Shown: positions 23,139 through 31,684 of the stretch, piece after piece
Numbering within the stretch: position 1 is the stretch's first letter
Layout of the letters: each line of letters opens with the position of its first letter
Origin: Syntrophomonas sp. UBA1368
GTDB lineage: Bacteria; Bacillota; Syntrophomonadia; Syntrophomonadales; Syntrophomonadaceae
Length of the DNA stretch: 36,089 nt
Assembly: GCA_002305965.1 (NCBI GenBank)
Contig: DBRM01000078.1
Coordinates: 1 to 36,089 of the forward strand
Direction of reading: 5' to 3'
The notes under the pieces: generated by a model
Database searches by the model: none
What the model was told of the DNA's origin: nothing
Seen by the model: only the letters and a program-made list of their open reading frames with translations
Translations under genes and position numbers: made by a program

Positions 23139-26039
23139 ATGGCTAACATACCAAGTCATGAGAGTTTATGTAAATGTGGCAGTGGAAAACCATATGATGA
23201 ATGCTGTGGCTCGCCTGAAAGTTGTGTGGTCATTCATTTCCCCAGAAGCAGGAAAAACAAATATAGCAGTCTGATTGAAAATGCGGTAGGTGAACTAACC
23301 GATTACGCCCGCCAATATTTTTATAATTGGGAATCGGCAGCTTACAGCCGGTTTACTTCTTATGCTCAGGAAAACCATATTGATGAAGAGTTTATGCCAC
23401 TTTTCCGGGAGTGGTTTATTATTAATTTCCGTTTCCAGAAAGACGTCTCACCAGTCATTGACTTTTATCTGGCAGAAAATGACGAGAAGCTGGATAAAAA
23501 GTATGTTCCTATCTTTCAGGCTTTAAAGGAGTCCTATCTTTCAATCTATCGGATCCTGTGGGTCAAAAATAATACCATCGCTGTGCGTGATATATTGACA
23601 GGCCGGGAATATAATCTCGAAAAAGATCTGGGTTCAATAAACCGGGTTTTACAGGAAGGCTTATTGTTTTTAGCACGCATCGTTAATATTGGAAATACAG
23701 CGGTGTTAGTGGGTAAACCCAAGTTAACTTTTTCTGAAAACAGGCATTATCTGTATGAGGAAATTAATTCAATAAGAGTAGCGGAAGGATTTGACGATCC
23801 TGTAAAGTTCCAAAGGGAATATGCTGAAGTTGCCTGCGGACTTATTATGGATCTGAAAAAAGGGATCAAAAAGAATCGACTGAAATCACGTACCCTTGCT
23901 TTTACCGTATATGACAGCAACAATTTCCGGCAAGAACTAATGACGAATCCAGAGTTTGCATTGCTGGAGCATAATGATAAATGGTATAAGTTTACCTGGA
24001 ATAACAAGAATGCTGCTTTCAACCGCCTTTATTTATGCCGCCATAATCTGATCGTTTCCGCAGATGAACTCAATGATCTGATCAATATTGCGCAAAAAAT
24101 CAGTATAATATGGGAAAGTTTTGCAGATTCCCAATCAGCAGAATGGCTGGATGGATACAGCTTTTCTTCCGAACAGGAAGCAGAAGAAATATTAGTTGAA
24201 GTGATGCATGATAAGTATTATGAAGAATGGATCAATACACCCCACCTGGAGCTGGAAGAAATGACCCCTCTGCAAGCAATGAAAGACACCCGCGGCAGGG
24301 TTTTGCTGGATAGTCTGCTAAGTGAGCTTGAAATTATGGAACTTCGTGCCCGAAGCCAGGGGGAATACTATTTCCCAACCGCTGTCATAAGGGCCAGGCT
24401 TGATCTGGATCGCGACCGGATTTCCAAAGAAATGATGAAGCCTGAGGCAATTGTGTTGCAGGTCAGGAAACATAGAACCGCGCAGGAACTCAGTGCTTAT
24501 GTTACTGTATATAACTGGATAAATGATGAGATACGTTCAGTTGGAATTTCAGCCTTTGATTTCTACAGCAAAAATACGGCGGATAGAGAAATGCTGGCCT
24601 GGATATTATTTATCTGGAATGAGTTCAGTAAAATTTACCGGCCCAAAATATCACAGACCCGTGAATGGCTGGCTGCCCTGGAATACAGCTATTGGACACT
24701 TAAAGGTGAAAAAATTAACTTTGCAGTGGTAGCCAAAAAGTTTGGTGTTTCCACCAGTCTGGTCAGCAAGAAGGCGCAATTGATCATACGCCACTTTCAA
24801 AACATTCCGCTGAATTTCAATACTGAGCTGGTCACTTATCCCTATTGGAATGAAATCAGTAACCGGGAAAAGATAAAGGCTTATGAAGAAGTAAAACAGC
24901 ATCTGAAAATCTTTTCTTATTCCGTCAAACAGATTTGGGGAAAAGCAGAACAATATGTCCATGAAGATTTCTATGATAATATCAATACTGCCGGAAAGTT
25001 TTGGGATGAAAGCAATGACCGGATCTATGGACAATTTTATCAGCAGTATTATGAACTTGATTACCAGAACAACGAAAGCAGCACCATTGCCAATCTGTTC
25101 TGGGAACATCAGGCCAAAAGATTCCCCGGCAGTTTAAAAACCGCTGCCTTTAACCTGATGACCAGCTTCGTCGGGGCTTACCTTGTCATACCCTGCGGAA
25201 GAAATGAACTGATATTTGAAGACTATTTTACAGGGAAACAATATAAAACCTATGGAAATTTCGGTGCCAATGTTCACCATAATATTGTGCCGGGAATGCT
25301 CAGCATTACCCGCCTGCTCCCTTTGGATTCCAATTATATGTGGGTCACAGAACCCATGTTCATCGTAATGCCTGATATGCTTGATCTGTTCGAAAAAAAT
25401 TATCAGATGTTAATGGAAAGGTTAAATCCTTTTGATATTACCGATATCATTTATCTGAAAAACCGGGGAAAGAGCATTTTAAAAGCGCATATCATGGCCA
25501 TGGACGATATTGAACAAAACGCGGTGAATATGATCAACCAGCCTTTGCATATGGAATGGCAGATCGCCAATGTTGCCCACAGCGAATTGATGCTGGAACA
25601 GCTATATCAGTGTAAGAAGTTCCGCCTTTTATATAGTGATCAGGAACGGGCCAGCTTTATCTGGATTACCCATGATTGTGAACAGAATTATCAATGGGGA
25701 TACCTGATCATCAAGCAGGGGTATTTGCTAATCTCTGCACCACCCGGTAAAGACATGAACAGGCTTATCAAAGATATTCGCCGGACAGTTAAAAGTGCAG
25801 ATATTTTCATCGCTTTTCGGCCTTACAAAGCCCGAATCAAAATTTTAAAGACCATCGAGAATCTTTTTGTAGCCGACCTGGCAGATTTTTTCCATGATAA
25901 TCTTGATTTGTCACTGAATCTTCTCCGCCAGGATACTTTGGCTGATGAAGATCTGGAATGGGAACAAGGGATCTTCCTTTTGAAATTAGGGAATTTGTTA
26001 TTGGAACATTTACATGAAAGCAATAAACCAGTCAGATAA
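23139..26039 (+). CDS. Large SEC-C motif protein of unknown function
   Basis: 966 residues from ATG 23139, about 8 nt after GGGGGAGG. An upstream in-frame TTG overlaps that ribosome site and is unlikely to be the start. The N-terminus has one zinc-binding SEC-C motif (CKCGSGKPYDECCG). The rest is acidic and aromatic-rich with no recognised catalytic motif. Around residues 525-555 a helix-turn-helix-like segment is visible (VVAKKFGVSTSLVSKKA). No membrane segment or signal is seen. SEC-C knuckles occur on SecA and on many uncharacterised proteins and may contact ribosomes or the translocon. The neighbours (pyrophosphatase before, trigger factor after) are separated by terminators, so context says little. 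Confidence 0.85.
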   Translation: MANIPSHESLCKCGSGKPYDECCGSPESCVVIHFPRSRKNKYSSLIENAVGELTDYARQYFYNWESAAYSRFTSYAQENHIDEEFMPLFREWFIINFRFQKDVSPVIDFYLAENDEKLDKKYVPIFQALKESYLSIYRILWVKNNTIAVRDILTGREYNLEKDLGSINRVLQEGLLFLARIVNIGNTAVLVGKPKLTFSENRHYLYEEINSIRVAEGFDDPVKFQREYAEVACGLIMDLKKGIKKNRLKSRTLAFTVYDSNNFRQELMTNPEFALLEHNDKWYKFTWNNKNAAFNRLYLCRHNLIVSADELNDLINIAQKISIIWESFADSQSAEWLDGYSFSSEQEAEEILVEVMHDKYYEEWINTPHLELEEMTPLQAMKDTRGRVLLDSLLSELEIMELRARSQGEYYFPTAVIRARLDLDRDRISKEMMKPEAIVLQVRKHRTAQELSAYVTVYNWINDEIRSVGISAFDFYSKNTADREMLAWILFIWNEFSKIYRPKISQTREWLAALEYSYWTLKGEKINFAVVAKKFGVSTSLVSKKAQLIIRHFQNIPLNFNTELVTYPYWNEISNREKIKAYEEVKQHLKIFSYSVKQIWGKAEQYVHEDFYDNINTAGKFWDESNDRIYGQFYQQYYELDYQNNESSTIANLFWEHQAKRFPGSLKTAAFNLMTSFVGAYLVIPCGRNELIFEDYFTGKQYKTYGNFGANVHHNIVPGMLSITRLLPLDSNYMWVTEPMFIVMPDMLDLFEKNYQMLMERLNPFDITDIIYLKNRGKSILKAHIMAMDDIEQNAVNMINQPLHMEWQIANVAHSELMLEQLYQCKKFRLLYSDQERASFIWITHDCEQNYQWGYLIIKQGYLLISAPPGKDMNRLIKDIRRTVKSADIFIAFRPYKARIKILKTIENLFVADLADFFHDNLDLSLNLLRQDTLADEDLEWEQGIFLLKLGNLLLEHLHESNKPVR

Positions 26040-26117
26040 TATCCATAAAGATACACCTCTTACTTGACTTACAGATTCTAATTAATTATTCTTATAAATG
26101 TATGAAATCAGGTGATT

Positions 26118-26152
26118 AACACCCCGGCTTGCGCCGAGGTGTTGTATTTTTT
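26118..26152 (+). terminator. Terminator after the SEC-C protein gene
   Basis: AACACC-C-CGGC pairs with GCCG-A-GGTGTT (26118-26128 with 26133-26143, one internal mismatch), loop TTGC, followed by GTATTTTTT. Confidence 0.88.
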
Positions 26153-26190
26153 CCGAAAGTAGGGTAAATTTTTTTAAGAACTATTATACA

Positions 26191-26220
26191 TTGTGAAATT
26201 CTGGATAACAATTGTATAAA
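26191..26220 (+). promoter_or_regulatory. Possible promoter of tig-clpP-clpX
   Basis: TTGTGA (26191-26196), an 18-bp spacer and TATAAA (26215-26220), 43 nt before the tig start. No CIRCE or tandem CtsR heptads were seen nearby. Confidence 0.4.
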
Positions 26221-26263
26221 CCTGAATGATGAATCAGCAAATATTTAGTTGGGAGGAGCATAA

Positions 26264-27658
26264 ATGGAAGCCAGGTTAGAAAAGATAGAGGGAAGCGAAG
26301 CGCATATTCAGATATCTGTTGATGCCGCTAAAATGGAGGAAGGATTTGAATATGCCTATCGAAAAGTAGTCAAACAAGTATCGGTGCCGGGATTTCGCAA
26401 AGGAAGAGTCCCTCGTCAATTACTGGAAGCACATTATGGTAAAGAAATTCTTTACCAGGACGCCCTGGAGTATATCGTGCCCTTAGCTTATGCAGAAGCA
26501 CTGACGATGATTGATATAGAGCCTATCGCGCAGCCGGAGTTTGATATCGAAGATATCAACCCGGGTGAAGATTTCGTTTTCAAAGCCATTGTAGCCGTAA
26601 AGCCGGAGGTCAAATTAGGCGATTTTGATGGTTTGGAAATAACCATTCCGGTACTTGAGGTGAAGGATTCCCAGGTGGAACAACGTTTGGAAGACATGCA
26701 GCAGCGTTATGCGGTAGTCGAGGAGAAGAACGAAGATGAAATCGCACTTCTGGGAGATACGGTCACCATTGATTTTGAAGGGTTTATAGACGGCATTGCT
26801 TTCGAAGGCGGAAAAGGAGAGGATTATCCGCTGGAATTGGGTTCAGGATCATTTATCCCTGGTTTTGAACAGCAACTGGTTGGTCTGAAGCTGGGAGAGC
26901 AAAAAGATGTGGAAGTAACCTTTCCTGATGAATATCATGCAGAAGATCTGGCAGGCAAGCCAGCCGTATTTAAGGTCCTGATCAAGAAAATTACCACCAA
27001 ACGAGTGAGAGAATTAAATGATGAGTTTGCGCAGGAAATCAGCGAGTTTGACACCATGGATGAATTAAGGGCAGATATCAAAAAGAACCTGGAAACCATG
27101 AGAGATAATCAAAGGAAAGAAATGATCCAGCAAGCCGTCATCGATAAAGCGGTGGAAAAGTGTGAGATCGAATTACCGAAAGCCGTGATCGACGTCCAGA
27201 CAGAAAATATGATGAGACAATTGGAACAGAGAATGGGTTCGCAGGGGATCAGTCTTGAGCAATACTTTGCTATCACCAACAGCAACAAAGAAGTATTTGC
27301 TGAGAGCATCCGGCCGGAAGCTGAACGCATAGCGAAAAGCAATTTTATGCTGGAAAAAATCGTTGAGGAAAAAGGTTTTGAAATAACAGATGAAGAAATA
27401 GACAAATATATTGAGGATGTTGCCAATGGTATGGGCCTTGAACCCGAGGAAGCCCGGGAAAGACTGCAGGGGGCCCTTGATAATATCAAGATGAGCTTAA
27501 AAGTGGAAAAGGCTATCGAGTCTCTGGTGGAAAAAGCCATCATAACTGAACAATCAGGAAACACTGCTGCCAATCAGTCAGAGGATACCAAGGCGGAAGC
27601 AGAAGTGACACCAACTGCAGAAGAAGTGAAAGTAGAACCCGAAGAAGAAAAAGAATAA
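26264..27658 (+). CDS. tig: Trigger factor
   Basis: 464 residues, somewhat longer than the usual 430 because of an acidic Glu-rich tail. The ribosome-binding signature GFRKGRVPR lies at about residues 43-51. The FKBP-type prolyl isomerase domain (GDTVTIDFEGFIDGIAFEGG) is at about 160-245, followed by the helical chaperone arms. It binds nascent chains at the ribosome exit. The ATG follows GGGAGGAG. It is first in the tig-clpP-clpX block, 44 nt before clpP. Confidence 0.97.
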   Translation: MEARLEKIEGSEAHIQISVDAAKMEEGFEYAYRKVVKQVSVPGFRKGRVPRQLLEAHYGKEILYQDALEYIVPLAYAEALTMIDIEPIAQPEFDIEDINPGEDFVFKAIVAVKPEVKLGDFDGLEITIPVLEVKDSQVEQRLEDMQQRYAVVEEKNEDEIALLGDTVTIDFEGFIDGIAFEGGKGEDYPLELGSGSFIPGFEQQLVGLKLGEQKDVEVTFPDEYHAEDLAGKPAVFKVLIKKITTKRVRELNDEFAQEISEFDTMDELRADIKKNLETMRDNQRKEMIQQAVIDKAVEKCEIELPKAVIDVQTENMMRQLEQRMGSQGISLEQYFAITNSNKEVFAESIRPEAERIAKSNFMLEKIVEEKGFEITDEEIDKYIEDVANGMGLEPEEARERLQGALDNIKMSLKVEKAIESLVEKAIITEQSGNTAANQSEDTKAEAEVTPTAEEVKVEPEEEKE

Positions 27659-27702
27659 AATATAATTAAGCGAGTATAGTTTTGAATAAGAGGTGAATAA
27701 TT

Positions 27703-28308
27703 ATGTCATATTTAGTGCCAATGGTAGTTGAACAAACCAGTCGGGGCGAGCGTTCCTATGATATTTATTCCCGGCTGTTAAAGGACAGGATCATATTCCT
27801 GGGCAGTGCCATAGATGATACAGTAGCTAATCTGGTGATTGCACAGTTACTGTTTTTGGAAGCGGAAGATCCCGATAAGGATATATCTTTATATATAAAC
27901 AGTCCCGGCGGATCGATCAGTGCAGGTATGGCAATATTTGATACGATCCAGTATATAAGGCCGGATGTTGCAACGATTTGTGTTGGTTTAGCCGCCAGCA
28001 TGGGTGCATTCCTTCTGGCTGCCGGCAAAAAGGGCAAAAGATTTGCTCTGCCGAATGCGGAAATTATGATCCATCAACCACTGGGAGGAACCCAGGGGCA
28101 GGCAACGGACATTGAGATCCATGCCCGCCGGATCATCAACATGAAAGAATCCTTAAACAGGATCCTTAGCGAAAGAACCGGACAAAAGCTGGAAAAAGTC
28201 AAAGCAGATACAGAAAGGGACTATTTTATGACTGCTGCTGAGGCTAAAGAATATGGTATTATAGATGAAGTCATCAGTCAGCCAAAAAGGTCGGCTGCTA
28301 AAAAGTAA
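27703..28308 (+). CDS. clpP: ATP-dependent Clp protease proteolytic subunit
   Basis: 201 residues. The catalytic serine lies in GLAASMGAFLLAAG and the histidine in IMIHQPLGG, with the Asp expected near residue 172. LYINSPGGSISAGMAIFDTI is the family signature. The full-length N-terminus carries a short propeptide-like start. It forms the tetradecameric protease with the ClpX encoded 21 nt downstream. Confidence 0.98.
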   Translation: MSYLVPMVVEQTSRGERSYDIYSRLLKDRIIFLGSAIDDTVANLVIAQLLFLEAEDPDKDISLYINSPGGSISAGMAIFDTIQYIRPDVATICVGLAASMGAFLLAAGKKGKRFALPNAEIMIHQPLGGTQGQATDIEIHARRIINMKESLNRILSERTGQKLEKVKADTERDYFMTAAEAKEYGIIDEVISQPKRSAAKK

Positions 28309-28329
28309 ACCCCTGAAAAGAGGTGAATT

Positions 28330-29580
28330 ATGAACAAGTACGGAGATGACAGAGGACAATTGAAATGCTCTTTTTGCGGCAAAACCCAGGAACAGGTCAA
28401 AAAGCTGGTTGCCGGGCCGGGAGTCTATATTTGTGATGAGTGTATCGAGCTGTGCAATGAGATTATCGAAGAAGAATTAGCCGATGATCTTGGATTTGAG
28501 CTGGGTGATATACCCAAACCGCAGGATATAAGAGAGATATTAAATGATTATGTCATTGGACAGGATAGGGCAAAAAAGAGCCTTTCAGTGGCTGTTTATA
28601 ATCATTATAAACGGATTAATCTGGGCATGAAGCTGGATGACGTGGAACTGCAAAAGAGCAATATCATGATGCTGGGACCAACGGGCAGCGGGAAAACATT
28701 GCTGGCACAGACTTTAGCCCGCATCCTTAATGTTCCCTTTGCGATCGCTGATGCTACATCCCTTACTGAAGCAGGTTATGTTGGAGAGGATGTTGAAAAC
28801 ATCCTGCTTAAACTCATTCAGGCTGCTGATTATGATATTGAAAAAGCAGAAAAAGGCATTGTATATATTGATGAAATCGATAAAATTGCCCGTAAGACTG
28901 ATAATCCCAGTATTACCAGGGATGTTTCCGGGGAAGGGGTGCAGCAGGCCCTGCTTAAGATTCTGGAAGGAACAGTGGCCAGTGTGCCGCCTCAGGGGGG
29001 CAGAAAGCATCCCCATCAGGAATTTATCCAGATCGACACCAGTAATATCTTATTCATCTGCGGCGGTGCATTTGAAGGGATTGATAAGATCATCCAGAAC
29101 CGCATAGGGCAAACCGTAATGGGCTTTGGGGCAGACATCAAAAGTCGTGATGAAAAGAAAATCGGTGATATCTTGAATATGATTTTGCCTCAGGATCTGC
29201 TTAAATACGGATTGATCCCTGAGTTTGTAGGCCGTGTCCCGATCATTGCCACATTGGAAGCTTTGGATATAGACGCGCTGGTGAAGATTTTGACCGAACC
29301 GAAAAATGCTCTGGTCAAACAGTATAAAAAGCTTTTCGAACTGGATGGAGTAGACCTGGAATTTATGGAAGATGCCCTGCAGGCTATTGCTGAAGAAGCT
29401 ATGCAGCGCAATACTGGAGCCCGGGGATTAAGGGCGATCATTGAAGATATTATGCTGGAAGTCATGTATGAAGTTCCTTCCCGGCTTGATGTCACCAAGG
29501 TCGTGGTTACCAGAGATGTGATTTTGAAGAAAGATAAGCCACTGTTGGTTACAGTAGATGCCAAACGTAAAGTCAATTAA
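28330..29580 (+). CDS. clpX: ATP-dependent Clp protease ATPase subunit ClpX
   Basis: 416 residues. The N-terminal C4 zinc-binding domain (CSFCGK...CDEC) is followed by the AAA+ module with GPTGSGKT (Walker A), VYIDEIDKIA (Walker B) and EFVGRVPIIA (sensor region). It unfolds tagged substrates for ClpP. A terminator follows directly; lon, often next in this order in Bacillota, is absent here. Confidence 0.98.
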   Translation: MNKYGDDRGQLKCSFCGKTQEQVKKLVAGPGVYICDECIELCNEIIEEELADDLGFELGDIPKPQDIREILNDYVIGQDRAKKSLSVAVYNHYKRINLGMKLDDVELQKSNIMMLGPTGSGKTLLAQTLARILNVPFAIADATSLTEAGYVGEDVENILLKLIQAADYDIEKAEKGIVYIDEIDKIARKTDNPSITRDVSGEGVQQALLKILEGTVASVPPQGGRKHPHQEFIQIDTSNILFICGGAFEGIDKIIQNRIGQTVMGFGADIKSRDEKKIGDILNMILPQDLLKYGLIPEFVGRVPIIATLEALDIDALVKILTEPKNALVKQYKKLFELDGVDLEFMEDALQAIAEEAMQRNTGARGLRAIIEDIMLEVMYEVPSRLDVTKVVVTRDVILKKDKPLLVTVDAKRKVN

Positions 29581-29600
29581 ATAGAATCAAAAAGGTATTC

Positions 29601-29640
29601 AAGGACTGCATTCTGTATTGAACAGGGTGCAGTCCTTTTT
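29601..29640 (+). terminator. Terminator after clpX
   Basis: AAGGACTGCA pairs with TGCAGTCCTT (29601-29610 with 29628-29637). The stem extends inward through CTGT/ACAG and is followed by a run of T residues. Confidence 0.92.
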
Positions 29641-29669
29641 AGTGCAGTGCGCCCGGTATCTCCATATTC

Positions 29670-29693
29670 AGAAAATCTTAAGATTTTCATAAG
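29670..29693 (+). promoter_or_regulatory. VanR-like operator upstream of the response-regulator gene
   Basis: The box contains the hexamers CTTAAG (29677-29682) and CATAAG (29688-29693) 11 bp apart, the spacing bound by OmpR/VanR-type dimers. Bases 29671-29688 also form a perfect 18-bp palindrome. A possible -10 (TATAGA, 29702-29707) follows at activator-type distance. A near-identical copy lies at 31591-31614. Confidence 0.7.
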
Positions 29694-29760
29694 GAAAAAA
29701 CTATAGAACGGATTATTGCTTCCCGTTAAGATAATTATGGGGACATATATAAGAAAGAAG

Positions 29761-30468
29761 ATGACACATTTGTCTGCAAATATTTTAATCGTTGATGATG
29801 AACAATCAATTGCCGATTTGATCGAAGTTTATCTGATAAATGAGAACTTTAATATTTTTAAATTCTATAATGGCAAGGATGCTCTGAACTGTATTGAAAA
29901 CGAAAGATTGGATCTTGCCATTTTGGATGTCATGCTCCCCGATGCAGACGGTTTTTCCATATGTCAGCAAATCCGGGAAAAGTACAATTTTCCTGTTATC
30001 ATGCTGACCGCCAAAGAAGAAGAAGTCGATAAGATCACTGGACTGACATTAGGCGCAGACGACTATATCACCAAGCCGTTTCGTCCCCTGGAACTTGTTG
30101 CCCGAGTAAAGGCGCAGCTCAGAAGATTTACCAAATATAATTCCGCAGAGCCAAAACAGGAAGAACGTGTAATTGCCTTTTCCGGCCTGGTACTTAACAT
30201 GGATACTCATGAATGTACCTTGAATGAAAAAAAGCTATCCCTTACTCCTACGGAATTTTCCATTCTTAGGGTCCTTTGTTCCAATCGGGGACGGGTGGTC
30301 AGCTCGGAAGAGCTGTTTCATGAGGTATGGGGAGAGAAGTATTTCACCAACAGCAACAATACGGTAATGGTTCATATCCGCCACCTGAGAGAAAAAATGA
30401 ATGACAATGCGGAACATCCCAAATATATCAAAACGGTATGGGGGGTTGGCTATAAAATTGAAAAGTGA
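29761..30468 (+). CDS. OmpR/VanR-family response regulator
   Basis: 235 residues from ATG 29761; in-frame TTG 29716 and ATG 29737 are alternatives. The receiver domain begins ILIVDDEQSI and has the phosphoacceptor Asp in LDVMLPD, Thr in MLTAK and Lys in ITKPF. The winged-helix DNA-binding domain covers about residues 130-232, ending KYIKTVWGVGYKIEK. Sequence and arrangement resemble VanR of glycopeptide-resistance loci. It overlaps the kinase gene by 11 nt. The operator before it suggests autoregulation. Confidence 0.94.
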   Translation: MTHLSANILIVDDEQSIADLIEVYLINENFNIFKFYNGKDALNCIENERLDLAILDVMLPDADGFSICQQIREKYNFPVIMLTAKEEEVDKITGLTLGADDYITKPFRPLELVARVKAQLRRFTKYNSAEPKQEERVIAFSGLVLNMDTHECTLNEKKLSLTPTEFSILRVLCSNRGRVVSSEELFHEVWGEKYFTNSNNTVMVHIRHLREKMNDNAEHPKYIKTVWGVGYKIEK

Positions 30469-31591
30469 GAGAGATAAAAGGAGAAATGATTATTCAAAAT
30501 TAAAAAGAAAAGTATTTTTTCAAATGTTTCTTATTATCTCTGCCACGGCAGTAACTGTTTACTTCCTGCGTTTTTTTATTCGAAGAAACTTCAGTGTTGG
30601 AGATAGTATTGTACAATTTCTGATGAATATGTTTCATATGAGCGACAGGGAAGCTCTGATGATTTATCAGTATATATTTCTTAATAATATAGATGTTATT
30701 ACATTTTTTGTAATCCTCATATTCCTGATTATTTTGCTTCGATTTTCGATTTCCTGGTTTACTAAATATTTCGATGAAGTTATTGCCGGAGTGGATAAAC
30801 TTGCTGAGGAATCTGAGGATGAAATTATACTATCACCGGAATTGGATTTTATGGAGATCAAGCTTAATCACATTAAAAACAATCTGGAAAAACGAAAGAA
30901 AGCCGCACTTGATGCCGAGCAGCGCAAAAATGATTTGGTGGTTTACCTGGCTCATGATATAAAGACGCCTCTGACCTCAGTAATTGGTTACTTAAGTCTT
31001 CTGGATGAAGCTCCTGACATGCCTCCTGAACAAAAAGCAAAATATGTGGGTATTACTTTGGAAAAAGCCTATCGATTGGAGCAGCTTATCAATGAGTTTT
31101 TTGAGATCACACGCTTTAATCTGCAAACGATCGTTTTGAATAAAGAAAAAATCAACTTACTTTTCATGCTTCAGCAGATAGCAGATGAATTCTATCCAAT
31201 GCTGACTCCACAAGGAAAAAAGGTATCCGTCCATGTGCCTGAAGGACTCACTCTGTGGGGGGATGCGGACAAACTGGCCCGTGTATTCAATAATATTTTA
31301 AAAAATGCAATCGTCTATAGCTTTGATAACAGCATCATTGACATTTCAGCCGGGCAGCAGGATAAAAATATGGTTATTACTTTTACCAATCAGGGAAATC
31401 CGATCCCGCAGCATAGGCTAGAAACTATTTTTGAAAAGTTTTACCGACTGGATACTGCCCGTTCCACGAATACCGGCGGAGCAGGACTGGGGTTGGCAAT
31501 CGCAAAGGAAATCGTCACGGCTCACGGCGGAACGATCTCTGTGGAAAGCAACCAGGAAAATACTGTGTTTAAAGTATTGCTTCCGTTATAA
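30458..31591 (+). CDS. VanS-like sensor histidine kinase
   Basis: 377 residues from TTG 30458, which overlaps the regulator's stop; longer in-frame starts inside the regulator gene are unlikely. Two transmembrane helices (about 18-38 and 80-105) bracket a short external loop. A HAMP-like linker, the H-box LAHDIKTPLTSV, the N-box NNILKNAIVYS and the G-box GGAGLGLAIAKE follow. The small external region suggests sensing within the membrane or at the cell wall, as in VanS. It works with the response regulator just upstream. Confidence 0.93.
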   Translation: MKSERDKRRNDYSKLKRKVFFQMFLIISATAVTVYFLRFFIRRNFSVGDSIVQFLMNMFHMSDREALMIYQYIFLNNIDVITFFVILIFLIILLRFSISWFTKYFDEVIAGVDKLAEESEDEIILSPELDFMEIKLNHIKNNLEKRKKAALDAEQRKNDLVVYLAHDIKTPLTSVIGYLSLLDEAPDMPPEQKAKYVGITLEKAYRLEQLINEFFEITRFNLQTIVLNKEKINLLFMLQQIADEFYPMLTPQGKKVSVHVPEGLTLWGDADKLARVFNNILKNAIVYSFDNSIIDISAGQQDKNMVITFTNQGNPIPQHRLETIFEKFYRLDTARSTNTGGAGLGLAIAKEIVTAHGGTISVESNQENTVFKVLLPL

Positions 31592-31614
31592 GAAAATCTT
31601 AAGAAATTCATAAG
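31591..31614 (+). promoter_or_regulatory. Second VanR-like operator, upstream of the carboxypeptidase gene
   Basis: It matches the operator at 29670-29693 at 22 of 24 positions, differing only at two central bases (AA for TT). It begins within the stop codon of the kinase gene. It implies that the regulator also controls the carboxypeptidase from an internal promoter. Confidence 0.7.
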
Positions 31615-31629
31615 ACAGAATTCCTACTT

Positions 31630-31677
31630 AGCTCCTTGGTCTGTGGTTGAATAAAATTCAGCACAGACTAAGGAGCT
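31630..31677 (+). promoter_or_regulatory. Long hairpin that buries the ribosome site of the carboxypeptidase gene
   Basis: A 16-bp stem (31630-31645 with 31662-31677, one G-T pair) continues inward through about five or six more pairs. The right arm contains AAGGAG (31670-31675), the only ribosome site 9 nt before ATG 31685. The tail GTTTTG is short, so partial termination is possible, but SD masking is the clearer consequence. Confidence 0.7.
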
Positions 31678-31684
31678 GTTTTGT

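Noticed and set aside
24651..25109. 152-residue minus-strand ORF inside the SEC-C gene
   Set aside because: Antisense shadow of a long, well-started gene with no ribosome site of its own.
26160..26260. CIRCE or CtsR operator controlling tig-clpP-clpX
   Set aside because: Neither the GAGTGCTAA inverted repeat nor tandem GGTCAAA heptads are present.
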